DNA from: Dehalococcoidia bacterium
GTDB lineage: Bacteria; Chloroflexota; Dehalococcoidia; GIF9; AB-539-J10
DNA: 56,412 nucleotides
NCBI GenBank assembly: GCA_030605665.1
Contig: JAUWHW010000064.1
Span: forward strand, 1 to 56,412
Reading direction: 5' to 3'
The first letter of the stretch is position 1. Each line of letters opens with the position of its first letter. Positions 26,291-34,813 of the stretch are shown piece by piece. A model generated the notes under the pieces. That model was not told the origin of the DNA, made no database searches, and saw nothing but the letters and a program-made list of their open reading frames with translations. A program made the translations under genes and the position numbers.

Positions 26291-26354
26291 GCATTCTGAA
26301 TGGAGCGAAGCGGAATGAAGAATCTCTGGGATTCTTCGCTACCCTCAGAATGGT
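26291..26354. repeat. Dispersed repeat between infB and rbfA
   Basis: Two facing units, 'cattctgaatggagcgaagc' with 'ggaatgaagaatctc' and 'gggattcttcgctaccctca' with 'gaatgg', make a long imperfect hairpin. It could affect processing or attenuation between the two genes. Confidence 0.75.
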
Positions 26355-26383
26355 AGAGGGTAAAGAATTCATAGGAGAGTTGA

Positions 26384-26731
26384 ATGTCTAGACGTACTGA
26401 ACGACTAAACAAACTTATTAAGCAAGAAGTCAGTGAGTTACTTGAGCGCGAGGTTGACGATCCCAGGCTGAATAATCTTATCTCAATAACAGAAGTTTCA
26501 GTTTCACCTGACCTTAAGCATGCTAAAGTATTTGTTAGTATCCTGGGGAACGAAGCGAATAGAACAGATATGTTAGCAGGTTTTAATACTGCTTCGGGAT
26601 TCTTACGCAAGAGATTAGCTTCACGTCTAAGGTTGAAGTGCACTCCGCAGCTTAGTTTCCATTATGACGATTCTATTGAGCGAGGGGCAAGAGTGCTCAA
26701 GTTGATCGAGCAAGTTAGCAATACTAAATAG
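26384..26731 (+). CDS. rbfA: Ribosome-binding factor A
   Basis: 115 residues: RRTERLNKLIKQEVSELLEREVDDPRL at the start, VSPDLKHAKVFVSILG in the middle, and a KH-like RLASRLRLKCTPQLSFHYDDSIE at the end. It assists 16S rRNA maturation and 30S assembly in the cold. AGGAGA lies 6 nt before the ATG. It follows infB as in the standard nusA-infB-rbfA order. Confidence 0.94.
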   Translation: MSRRTERLNKLIKQEVSELLEREVDDPRLNNLISITEVSVSPDLKHAKVFVSILGNEANRTDMLAGFNTASGFLRKRLASRLRLKCTPQLSFHYDDSIERGARVLKLIEQVSNTK

Positions 26732-26765
26732 TCTAAGCTTTTCTAGGATAAGACTGGGGTACGTG

Positions 26766-27144
26766 TTGCGTCAGAAATTATGTTACCGAGTTACTACGAG
26801 ATTTAGTTTTATGCTACTGAGCAGGGTATTCTGCTAGATCCCATAGACGCTTTCAGGAGTGAAACCGGGTTCAAACCATGGTATATTGCTGGGGCAGCCC
26901 CGCTTCTTGCTCGCCTTGGGCTGCTTTCCTTGACGTAGTATACGGATTACTGCCTTGCGATGGTAGCCTGTCACCTTAGTGAATTCGTCCAAGATTCTTC
27001 TCTCCCCTTTTTTCGCAGCTTGAAGATATCGCCATCGCACCGCCTCGGTGTATTCTAGTATGCTGTCCCGTGTCATATTCCCTTCTTTGGGAACACTTTT
27101 TAAAGGCAACGACACTGCTTTCGGTAACAATAATTATGAGGCAA
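26766..27144. mobile_element. 379-bp internally deleted IS with terminal inverted repeats
   Basis: The left end (26766-26789, starting TTGCGTCAGAAATTATG) and the right end (27121-27144, read on the minus strand starting TTGCCTCATAATTATTG) are inverted repeats of 24 bp matching at about 19 positions and both ending TTACCGA. Inside lies the N-terminal part of a transposase on the minus strand. This is a non-autonomous, MITE-like derivative between rbfA and glyS. No clear target duplication was found. Confidence 0.75.
26834..27076 (-). pseudogene. Transposase N-terminal remnant (helix-turn-helix part)
   Basis: About 80 codons beginning MTRDSILEYTEAVRWRYL, then RILDEFTKVTGYHRKAVIRILR, the N-terminal helix-turn-helix of ISNCY/IS481-like DDE transposases. 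The reading continues KKRGCP and then ends; the catalytic DDE domain is missing. It lies wholly inside the inverted repeats at 26766-27144, so it is the leftover of the IS's own gene. It cannot be an active transposase. Confidence 0.75.
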
Positions 27145-27207
27145 TTCGGCCCTTTGACGCCAAACAGCCAAAGCTGATAAGCTAGGATATCTCAAGGAGA
27201 TATAGAA

Positions 27208-28554
27208 ATGCCTGATAACGTAGAGATGGAGAAAATCGTTTCTCTGTGCAAGCGGAGAGGATTTATCTTTCCCAGCAGCGAAATATACGGTGGGCTAAGT
27301 AGCTGCTGGGATTATGGCCCTATGGGAGTGGAGCTTAAACGCAATGTTAAAAATGCCTGGTGGGAAGCTATAGTTCAGGAACGGGACGACGTTGTGGGCA
27401 TAGATACCAGCATTATGATGCATCCCGGGGTTTGGAAGGCTAGCGGTCATGTTGATAGCTTCACTGACCCTCTGGTGGAATGCAAGTCCTGCCATCTCAG
27501 GTGGCGAGCCAGCGAAATAAGTAATGAGAAGTGTCCCACGTGTGGTGGTGAGCTGACTGAGCCTCGCATGTTTAATTTAATGTTTAAGACTTTTATGGGT
27601 CCCGTGGAAGAAGAAGCCAGCACCATTTACCTTCGCCCCGAAACTGCTCAAGGCATATTTGTTAACTTTGAAAATGTGCTCACCACTTCCAGGAAAAAAC
27701 TACCTCTGGGCATTGCCCAGATAGGTAAGTCCTTCCGTAATGAGATAACAACGGGAAACTTTATCTTCAGGACTCGAGAATTTGAACATATGGAGCTGGA
27801 ATACTTCGTCAAGCCAGGGACTGATGAATACTGGTTTGACTATTGGGTGAAGGAAAGATTGGAGTGGTACATCAAACTTGGCATAAGAAGGGAAAATCTC
27901 CGCTTGCGCCAGCATGGCAAAGAAGAGCTAGCCCACTACGCCAAGGATTATTATGACATCAAGTATCTATTTCCTATGGGCTGGTCAGAATTGGAGGGCA
28001 TTGCCAATAGAGGTGATTATGACTTGACTCAGCACGCTAAATATAGCGGCAGAGACCTGAGTTATTATGACAGTGAAAACAATGAGAGGTATGTTCCCTA
28101 CGTTATCGAGCCATCAGCTGGCGTTGACCGCTCTGTTTTGACCTTGCTCATTGATGCCTACCATGAGGAGGTAGTTGAGGGAGAAACTAGAGTAGTTTTG
28201 CGTCTCCAACCCTCTTTGGCTCCGATGAAAGCAGCCGTCTTGCCTCTGAGTAAGAATGAAAGGTTAACCCCCTTAGCCAAAAAAGTTTATGCCCAATTAT
28301 GCTCCAGCTTTATGACCTGTTATGATGATTCTCAAAGCATTGGACGGAGATATAGGCGTCAAGATGAAATTGGCACTCCTTTTTGCGTTACCATAGATTT
28401 CCAGTCATTGGAGGATAACCAGGTTACCATCAGGGAAAGAGATAGCCTGGCACAAATTCGTGTGCCCATAGAAGAGTTAGAGAAAACTCTGGAGGCTAAA
28501 CTGAGCGGTGAGCCCTTTGAGGCTACTCCACTGTGGGCCACAAGGCAGAAATGA
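27208..28554 (+). CDS. glyS: Glycyl-tRNA synthetase (dimeric, eukaryote/archaeal-like type)
   Basis: 448 residues, class II alpha2 type (GlyQS). It begins [23 protein letters not shown] CxxC...CxxC pair ([16 protein letters not shown], ~91-117) suggests a zinc-like insertion. Motif 2 is [21 protein letters not shown] (cut here to its core, ~178-198), and motif 3 near 310 includes GVDRSVL. The C-terminal anticodon domain begins near 340. AAGGAGATAT precedes the ATG. The IS remnant lies immediately upstream. Confidence 0.94.
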   Translation: MPDNVEMEKIVSLCKRRGFIFPSSEIYGGLSSCWDYGPMGVELKRNVKNAWWEAIVQERDDVVGIDTSIMMHPGVWKASGHVDSFTDPLVECKSCHLRWRASEISNEKCPTCGGELTEPRMFNLMFKTFMGPVEEEASTIYLRPETAQGIFVNFENVLTTSRKKLPLGIAQIGKSFRNEITTGNFIFRTREFEHMELEYFVKPGTDEYWFDYWVKERLEWYIKLGIRRENLRLRQHGKEELAHYAKDYYDIKYLFPMGWSELEGIANRGDYDLTQHAKYSGRDLSYYDSENNERYVPYVIEPSAGVDRSVLTLLIDAYHEEVVEGETRVVLRLQPSLAPMKAAVLPLSKNERLTPLAKKVYAQLCSSFMTCYDDSQSIGRRYRRQDEIGTPFCVTIDFQSLEDNQVTIRERDSLAQIRVPIEELEKTLEAKLSGEPFEATPLWATRQK

Positions 28555-28570
28555 GATTGCCTCGCTACAC

Positions 28571-30274
28571 TCAGAGTGACACCAGCCCCAAATCGGTCAG
28601 CCTTAACTCAGGAATCACAGGCAGAGCCAGGAAGGAGAGGATGGAGAAAGGGGCTGGAGGCAAATTGCCCAGGCTAGCGGCAGCCTTTTCCAGCTTTTCA
28701 AATTGAGCCACAACCACCTCCAAAGGCTCAGGGGAAAGTAGACCAGCGATAGGCAATGGCAGAGAAGCAATGACTTCGTGGTGGGCACAAGCAACCAACC
28801 CACCTTGCAATCTAGTTATTTCCTCAATTGCTCTGAGTATATCAGAATCATTGGTACCTACGGCTATTATATTGTGAGAGTCGTGAGCTACAGAGGAGGC
28901 TAATGCCCCTCTCCTTAAGCCAAATCCCTTAACCAGTCCCAGGCCAATATTGCCGCTAGCTTTATGCCTTTCCACCACTACAAGCTTTAGAATATCTTTT
29001 TCTAAGTCGGGCACAATCGTCTCATCCACAACTTTTATCTTTTCTATCCTTTTCTTAGTGACTATTTGCCCGGGGACGATTTCGATGACAGGATAATCTT
29101 CCTCAGCGAGATTGCTTCGCTTGGCTCGCAATGAGAGAGATTCTGCAGTAAGTGGCTTAATGCGCACTGTATTAGCTGTTAGCTGACAGCTATCAGCTTT
29201 CAGTTGTGGCAAGGAAAATAAGGGCTTGCCTTGTCTTGCCACCAGTTTACCCTTATAAAATACCATGTCTATTTCTAGTTTGGAAAGGTCGGTGATAGTG
29301 ATGAGGTTGGCCAGATAACCTGAGGCGATAGCACCTCTATCATGAAGACGGAAATACTCCGCAGTATTAATTGTGGCCATCTGAAGCGCTCGGACTGGCT
29401 CTAAACCTTCGCTGATAGCTTTCCTCACCACAGCATCAATATCGCCTTCACGGAGAAGGTCAGAACAACTGCGGTCATCTACTACAAAGAGGCATCTCTT
29501 ATAAGTGTTATCAGTAACCAGGGGCAGGAGAGTGCTTAGATTTTTCTCAGAAGAGCCCTCTCGAATCATCAGATACATTCCCCGTTTCAGCTTTTCCCTG
29601 CCTTCCTCCAATGTGGTGGATTCGTGGTCGGAGAGAATCCCGGCTGCCATATAGGCGTTCAGCTCCTTGCCTCCGAGCTTGGGAGCATGCCCATCAATAA
29701 CTCTGCTCTTCGAGGCAATAATCTTGTCTAAAACCTCCTTATTTCCACTGACCACCCCTGGGAAATTCATCATCTCCCCTAAGCCGATGACGTTAGGATA
29801 ATCCCAAAGTTTTTTTATGTCCTCAGAAGTAATTTGAGCGCCCGATGTCTCCAGCGTGGTTGCCGGCACACAGGAAGGAACCATAAATAACATATCCAGG
29901 GGCAGCTTTTCCTCCCAGCTTATGACAAATTTTATGCCTTCAATACCGCAGACATTGGCGATTTCATGCAAATCAGTAACCACGGTCAGAGTGCCTCTGG
30001 GAACTACTGCTTGAGCATACCTCACTGGGTGAAGCATGGAGCTTTCTATATGTGTATGGCCATTGATCAATCCTGGAGCCAGGTAACTACCCTTTAAATC
30101 AACGACCTCCCTGGCCTGCTCATAATCCCCTATGCCAGCAATCCTATCACCACAAATAGCCACATTGCTCTGTTCCACCTCACCGATAAAGGTATTTATT
30201 ATGCCAGCATTCTTTAGCACTAAATCGGCTGGCGTTTCGCCTCTAGCCACAGAAATGAGTTTTTCTAAATTCAC
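28571..30274 (-). CDS. ade: Adenine deaminase
   Basis: 567 residues of the amidohydrolase AdeC family, converting adenine to hypoxanthine. The metal motif is GHTHIESSM (~72-80), with DLHEIANVCG (~110), GHAPKLGGKELNAY (~200) and VDDRSCSDLL (~255); VAHDSHNIIAVG (~460) is the C-terminal signature. Between ~360 and 395 the protein runs through LKADSCQLTAN and LRAKRSNLAE, which are translations of two dispersed repeats (29172-29206 and 29108-29134). Its stop codon lies within another repeat unit. It overlaps hpt by 4 nt, so its product hypoxanthine is salvaged by the same operon. Confidence 0.93.
   Translation of the reverse strand: MNLEKLISVARGETPADLVLKNAGIINTFIGEVEQSNVAICGDRIAGIGDYEQAREVVDLKGSYLAPGLINGHTHIESSMLHPVRYAQAVVPRGTLTVVTDLHEIANVCGIEGIKFVISWEEKLPLDMLFMVPSCVPATTLETSGAQITSEDIKKLWDYPNVIGLGEMMNFPGVVSGNKEVLDKIIASKSRVIDGHAPKLGGKELNAYMAAGILSDHESTTLEEGREKLKRGMYLMIREGSSEKNLSTLLPLVTDNTYKRCLFVVDDRSCSDLLREGDIDAVVRKAISEGLEPVRALQMATINTAEYFRLHDRGAIASGYLANLITITDLSKLEIDMVFYKGKLVARQGKPLFSLPQLKADSCQLTANTVRIKPLTAESLSLRAKRSNLAEEDYPVIEIVPGQIVTKKRIEKIKVVDETIVPDLEKDILKLVVVERHKASGNIGLGLVKGFGLRRGALASSVAHDSHNIIAVGTNDSDILRAIEEITRLQGGLVACAHHEVIASLPLPIAGLLSPEPLEVVVAQFEKLEKAAASLGNLPPAPFSILSFLALPVIPELRLTDLGLVSL
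29108..29134. repeat. Dispersed repeat inside ade (in frame), next to a second palindromic unit
   Basis: 'gagattgcttcgcttggctc' followed by 'gcaatga' is the common family in reverse orientation. Thirty-seven bases away, 29172-29206 holds another palindrome-rich unit built from AGCTGTTAGCTGACAGCTAT. Together they add roughly 30 codons to the linker before the C-terminal domain. Confidence 0.8.
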
Positions 30275-30807
30275 AGCTTACTCTCTAAAGAACAGATGTC
30301 GGGCAAATGGCGGAACTTTTCATCGAAGTCGAGGCCATAACCAACGATAAATTTATCGGGCACGGTAAGGCCAAGATAGTCAATGGATACAGGAACCTGA
30401 CGGCGAGATGGCTTATCTGTCAAAGCACAGAGTTTTAAGGAAGCAGGTTTCTTTCTTCTTAAGTAGTCCAGCAAGAAGGAAATAGTAATGCCTGTATCCA
30501 CAATATCCTCGATTACCAGAATATGCCTACCTTTTGCCAGTGTCTCAAGTGGTTGAACTACTTTAACTTTACCTGAGGTCTCTTTGGCTGCACCGTAGCT
30601 AGAGAGCCTGACGAAATCCACCTCCACAGGCAAACCAAGCTGCCGCACCAGGTCAGCCATAAACACAAAAGAGCCTTTTAGGACACCAATGAGTAAAGGC
30701 TGCTTTCCACGATAATCATGGTTTATCTCGGAAGCTAGCCTGGCGACAGCCTGGCTTATTTCCTCACGGGTAATGAGAACCTCTAGACGTGGTTTACGGT
30801 GACACAT
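30271..30807 (-). CDS. hpt: Hypoxanthine phosphoribosyltransferase
   Basis: 178 residues. PRPP-binding loop VLVIEDIVDTGIT (~96-108), GVLKGSFVFMADLVRQL (~43-59) and YGAAKETSGKVKVV in the flexible loop are as in HPRT. It salvages hypoxanthine (and guanine) to IMP and GMP. It is the first gene of an hpt-ade operon on the minus strand, with a 4-nt overlap. Confidence 0.94.
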   Translation of the reverse strand: MCHRKPRLEVLITREEISQAVARLASEINHDYRGKQPLLIGVLKGSFVFMADLVRQLGLPVEVDFVRLSSYGAAKETSGKVKVVQPLETLAKGRHILVIEDIVDTGITISFLLDYLRRKKPASLKLCALTDKPSRRQVPVSIDYLGLTVPDKFIVGYGLDFDEKFRHLPDICSLESKL

Positions 30808-30843
30808 CGTTCACCACATAGTTTACTATATTCTGGCTTTTTG

Positions 30844-31105
30844 TGTCATTGCGAGGCACTTTAGCGCCGAAGCCCTGAGCGAAGCAAAAGGGTCAGCGAT
30901 AAAGCAATCTTGTAGGGTTGGGGCTCGTCCCCAACCACTAAGGCGGGGATAAACCCCGCCACTACGAAGTGAGATTGCGAGCGTGAGCCGAAGCCCTGAA
31001 CTCTTTGTTTCCTGTCATTCTGAGGGAGACCTTCGCTTCTTGTCATTCTGAGCGTAGCGAAGAATCTCATACAGCTCAGGGTAAACTCCGCGACCGAAGA
31101 ATCTC
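30844..31105. repeat. Cluster of dispersed repeats between mfd and hpt
   Basis: About 260 bp made almost wholly of repeat units: 'cattgcgaggcactttagcg' with 'gaagcaaaag', the hairpin 'aaggcggggataaaccccgc', 'gagattgcgagcgtgagccg', and two 'cattctgag..cttcg' units. There is no coding potential of its own. It shows that several repeat families pile up at one site. Confidence 0.85.
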
Positions 31106-34100
31106 CTATCCCTCAAACAGCTCCTTTAGCACTTCCTGCCATTTATTTCCCAGGCGTTTAGTATCTAATCTAATCTGCCTAGTGCCAACCTTGACTGCAT
31201 CTTTATATTTTTGTAGGCAAGATATCTTGACCGACATTCTCCCGTCAACTGGGTTTAATACCACTTGTTTCCCTTGGGTATAGATAGATTCCACTCCTGC
31301 TTTAGTTGCTAGTATTTTTATTTCTATCATATAAAGTAGGTTTTCCACTGGCTGAGGCAGGACACCAAATCTATCGCTGAGCTCTTGAGTTATATTTTCT
31401 ATTTCTTTTATACGCTCTATGGTTGCCAGCTTGCGATAAAGGCTCAAGCGAGTGTTCAAGTTGGATACGTACTCTTCAGGTATATAAGCAGCCAGCGGCA
31501 GTGCTATGCTGGGGGTAAACTTAGCCTCCTTCTTTTTAACTTCGCCAGCCTGGCTTGCTTTTAACTCCTCCACCGCTTCAGCTAGCATTTGACAATAGAG
31601 GTCGAAACCTATGGCAGCTATATGTCCACTCTGCTCCACACCTAAAAGGTTTCCCGCCCCCCGAATCTCCAGGTCTTTCATAGCTATGCCAAATCCAGCG
31701 CCCAGCTCTGTAGCCTCGAAGATGGTCTTAAGCCTTTTATAAGCTTGAGCAGTTAGCCGCTTTCCCTTATCAAAGAGGAAATAGGCATAGGCCTGGTTGG
31801 TGCCACGTCCTACCCTGCCTCTCAATTGATAAAGCTGAGTTAAGCCAAATTTGTCAGCCTGGTCCACAATCAATGTATTGACATTAGGCATATCCAGGCC
31901 CAACTGAATGATAGTAGTGGTGACCAAAACATCGTAGTTACCGGCCACGAAATCCGCCATTACCTTCTCCAGTTTCTCTTCGGGCATTTGTCCATGAGCT
32001 ATGGCTACTTTTGCTTCAGGTACTAGAGCTTGTAATTTGCTGGTCACTAAGGCAATGCTTTGAATCCGGTTGTGAACGAAAAAAACCTGACCATTTCTCT
32101 CTAGCTCGCGCAATATCGCCTGTCGAACCAAAGTATCATCGTAAACACCCACGTAGGTCTTAATAGATAAACGTTCCTCAGGGGGCGTTTCTATGATGCT
32201 CATATCCCTGATTCCAGTCAGAGACATATGAAGGGTTCGTGGAATAGGGGTGGCACTGAGGGTGAGAACATCTACCTCCCTTCTCATTTGCTTAAGTTTC
32301 TCCTTTTGTACCACGCCGAATCTCTGTTCCTCATCAATTATCACTAGCCCAGGGTCTTTAAAGGCGATGTCTTTCTGCAACAAACGATGAGTGCCAATGC
32401 ATATATCCACCGTGCCGTTAGCTAAGCCCTCAAGGACCTTTCTTTCTTTTTCTGAGGAACAAAAGCGACTTAGCATTTCTACTTTTAAGGGAAAGGCTTG
32501 CAATCTTTGGCTAAAGGTGGCGAAATGTTGTTGAGCTAGCACAGTGGTGGGGACCAATATAGCCACTTGTTTATTATCCATCACCGCCTTAAAGGCGGCT
32601 CGTAGAGCTACTTCAGTTTTACCATAGCCCACATCCCCACAGATGAGTCGGTCCATTGGCCTGGGTTTTTCCATATCCTCTTTAACAGCCACCACTGCCT
32701 CAGCCTGGTCTGGCGTTTCTATATAAGGGAATGAGGCTTCTAGTTCTTGCTGCCATAATATGTCAGGGGAGAAAGCAAAGCCCGGAGTTATCTCTCTGGT
32801 GGCATAAAGGTTAAGCAACTCTTGGGCAATATCAGCTACCGATTGTTCTACTCTTTTCCTTGTCCTTTGCCATTCTTGAGTTCCCAATCGGTTCAAGATT
32901 GGTACCTGGTCGCCACTTCCGATATAGCGGGTGACTCGTCCAATCTGGTCGGTAGGCACATAGAGCTTATCTCCAGCGGCATATTCTAGAACAAGATATT
33001 CCCGTTCAGTTCCACCAATAGACATTTTGCTTAAACCGTTAAATCTGCCAATGCCATGGTCAACATGGACTACATAGTCACCGGGACTTAATTGTGGAAG
33101 AAGCCATTGGCGGCGTATAGGCACTTTTCTACTTGGACGTCTCTGTTTAACAAAGCCAAAAAGCTCAGCATCGGTAATCAGGTTCAGTCCGTGATTCATT
33201 ACCCAGCCTCCAGCCAGTGAACCTTGAAGCAAGGTGATTGAGCCACAAGGTGGTACTTGCTCTATTTGCGCAGTAGGAGAGCTATGGATGCCTTCTTCCT
33301 GAAGAAGCTCAGCTAAACGGTTGGCCTGGTGACTAACCACAATCAGCCGCTGTTTTTGCTGCGTCATTTGCCTGGCTGCCTTAAGGAACCTTCCCAGATT
33401 ACCTCCATAGCTTGGAGCCATGCTGAAGGGCAAAGTTTGTCTATGATTCTCAATGGCTGGGGCTTCCGAAGATTCGTCGAATTTTCGTGGCAAAGTAGCA
33501 CCCCAGGATTCCAGGGCCAGGCGCTGTCTGGCCCTTACTTTTGACTCTAGTTCCTCCCAGGTAAAGTAGGGAGAGGGAAAGCCTCGAGGCAGCTCACCCT
33601 TTTGCAACTTTACCTTTCTTAGCTCTTGAGCTTCCTTGTTTAGCCTTCCAATGACAGTTTTGATTTCTTCGGGTGAGGTGAGAATAATGAGGGCCTTGCG
33701 GCGTAGGTAATCAAAGGTACTCCCGATATTGAACAAAGGGAAGTAAAACTCACTTCCTGAGAACCATTGTCCCTGTTGCAATCTGGCTATATCTTCCTCA
33801 AAGCGCTCTTTTACCTCAGCATTACAGCTATCTAAATCTAGGGCATTGGTCACCTGTCCCGCTGGGGATATGAGGACTTCCTTAGCCGGAGTGATAGTTA
33901 GCGAAGATACTGGTTGGGTTGAGCATTGATTCTCGGGGTTGAACAACCGCATGCTCTCTATTTGGTTGTCTAGAAACTCTATTCGGGCTGGTAATTGATT
34001 GCAAACAGGAAAAATGTCAATGATGCCACCCCGTCTGCTCATCGTCCCTGGTATTTCCACCACATCCTCCATTTCATAGCCTATGCTTTGCCATCTACGT

Positions 34101-34750
34101 AGCAGGCCGAGAGGGTCAGCACTCATGCCCTGCTGTAAAACATGGCAGGCACGAGCAAAATCCTCCCCAGGGATAGTTTTGCTTATTACTGTCAAAGCTG
34201 AAGCTACTGTCAAAGGAGGGCGTTTAATTGTCGCCCCGAACGTAGTGGCGGGGTTTATCCCCGCCATAGGGTCTCCAGATTCTTCGCTGCGCTCAGAATG
34301 ACAGATCCCCTTTGTCACCCTGAGTCCTGACGATAGGAAGGAACTGAAGGGTCTCTGGGATTCCTCGCTACATTCGGAATGACAGGAGGGGAAGGGCTCA
34401 TAAAGGGCTAAGGTGGCTAATACCTGTAATCTTTCTGTCATCGCATTGCTGGGATAGGAAGCAAAGTGCGCATAAGGCGAGAAATCCAGCTCAGGGAACT
34501 GCAGCAAATTAGCTGAAGGCATACACCAAGCTTGAAGTTGCTCATAAAGCTTCTTGGCCTCCTCAGGATGAGCAGTTATCACCATCACAGGCAAGTCAAG
34601 CTCCTGGTAAAGGGCAGCTATAAGATAAGGCTTGGCAGCGTCGAGTATTACCACTCTCTGCTCACCTCTGGCTGTAGCTAGTTGCTCCGCTAATTGCCTA
34701 TAGCTGCGTGTTTCTTTAAGCAGTGAAAGCAAACAAGATAGATTCACCAC
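31106..34750 (-). CDS. mfd: Transcription-repair coupling factor
   Basis: 1214 residues. An N-terminal UvrB-like region is followed by the RNA polymerase-interacting domain near 555-620 (QLSPGDYVVHVDHGIGRF) and an SF2 translocase: motif I CGDVGYGKTEVA, motif II DEEQRFG, motif III LSATPIPRT, motif VI QLRGRVGR. A C-terminal TRCF domain completes it. It removes stalled RNA polymerase and recruits UvrA. Residues ~125-180 hold an unusual insertion made of translated dispersed repeats (34230-34390), including HSERSEES and GINPATTFGAT. All motifs remain in frame, so it is probably functional. Confidence 0.94.
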   Translation of the reverse strand: MVNLSCLLSLLKETRSYRQLAEQLATARGEQRVVILDAAKPYLIAALYQELDLPVMVITAHPEEAKKLYEQLQAWCMPSANLLQFPELDFSPYAHFASYPSNAMTERLQVLATLALYEPFPSCHSECSEESQRPFSSFLSSGLRVTKGICHSERSEESGDPMAGINPATTFGATIKRPPLTVASALTVISKTIPGEDFARACHVLQQGMSADPLGLLRRWQSIGYEMEDVVEIPGTMSRRGGIIDIFPVCNQLPARIEFLDNQIESMRLFNPENQCSTQPVSSLTITPAKEVLISPAGQVTNALDLDSCNAEVKERFEEDIARLQQGQWFSGSEFYFPLFNIGSTFDYLRRKALIILTSPEEIKTVIGRLNKEAQELRKVKLQKGELPRGFPSPYFTWEELESKVRARQRLALESWGATLPRKFDESSEAPAIENHRQTLPFSMAPSYGGNLGRFLKAARQMTQQKQRLIVVSHQANRLAELLQEEGIHSSPTAQIEQVPPCGSITLLQGSLAGGWVMNHGLNLITDAELFGFVKQRRPSRKVPIRRQWLLPQLSPGDYVVHVDHGIGRFNGLSKMSIGGTEREYLVLEYAAGDKLYVPTDQIGRVTRYIGSGDQVPILNRLGTQEWQRTRKRVEQSVADIAQELLNLYATREITPGFAFSPDILWQQELEASFPYIETPDQAEAVVAVKEDMEKPRPMDRLICGDVGYGKTEVALRAAFKAVMDNKQVAILVPTTVLAQQHFATFSQRLQAFPLKVEMLSRFCSSEKERKVLEGLANGTVDICIGTHRLLQKDIAFKDPGLVIIDEEQRFGVVQKEKLKQMRREVDVLTLSATPIPRTLHMSLTGIRDMSIIETPPEERLSIKTYVGVYDDTLVRQAILRELERNGQVFFVHNRIQSIALVTSKLQALVPEAKVAIAHGQMPEEKLEKVMADFVAGNYDVLVTTTIIQLGLDMPNVNTLIVDQADKFGLTQLYQLRGRVGRGTNQAYAYFLFDKGKRLTAQAYKRLKTIFEATELGAGFGIAMKDLEIRGAGNLLGVEQSGHIAAIGFDLYCQMLAEAVEELKASQAGEVKKKEAKFTPSIALPLAAYIPEEYVSNLNTRLSLYRKLATIERIKEIENITQELSDRFGVLPQPVENLLYMIEIKILATKAGVESIYTQGKQVVLNPVDGRMSVKISCLQKYKDAVKVGTRQIRLDTKRLGNKWQEVLKELFEG
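34230..34390. repeat. Composite dispersed repeats inside mfd (in frame, ~160 bp)
   Basis: At least three units in tandem: 'cgtagtggcggggtttatcc', 'gattcttcgctgcgctcaga' and 'gattcctcgctacattcgga'. They encode about 55 extra residues in the N-terminal region of Mfd. Confidence 0.85.
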
Positions 34751-34798
34751 TAAAGTATAGCAAGGTTCGCTTGAGTTGTTGACCTTCTATAGTGGCTG

Positions 34799-34804
34799 GT
34801 ATAA
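34799..34804 (+). promoter_or_regulatory. -10 element of proB (nearly leaderless transcript)
   Basis: TATAAT with an extended TGG lies only 9 bp before the proB ATG. TTGTTG lies 18 bp upstream as a -35. The expected start of transcription is within a few bases of the ATG and no ribosome site is present, so proB may be translated from a leaderless mRNA. Confidence 0.5.
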
Positions 34805-34813
34805 TTCCACATA

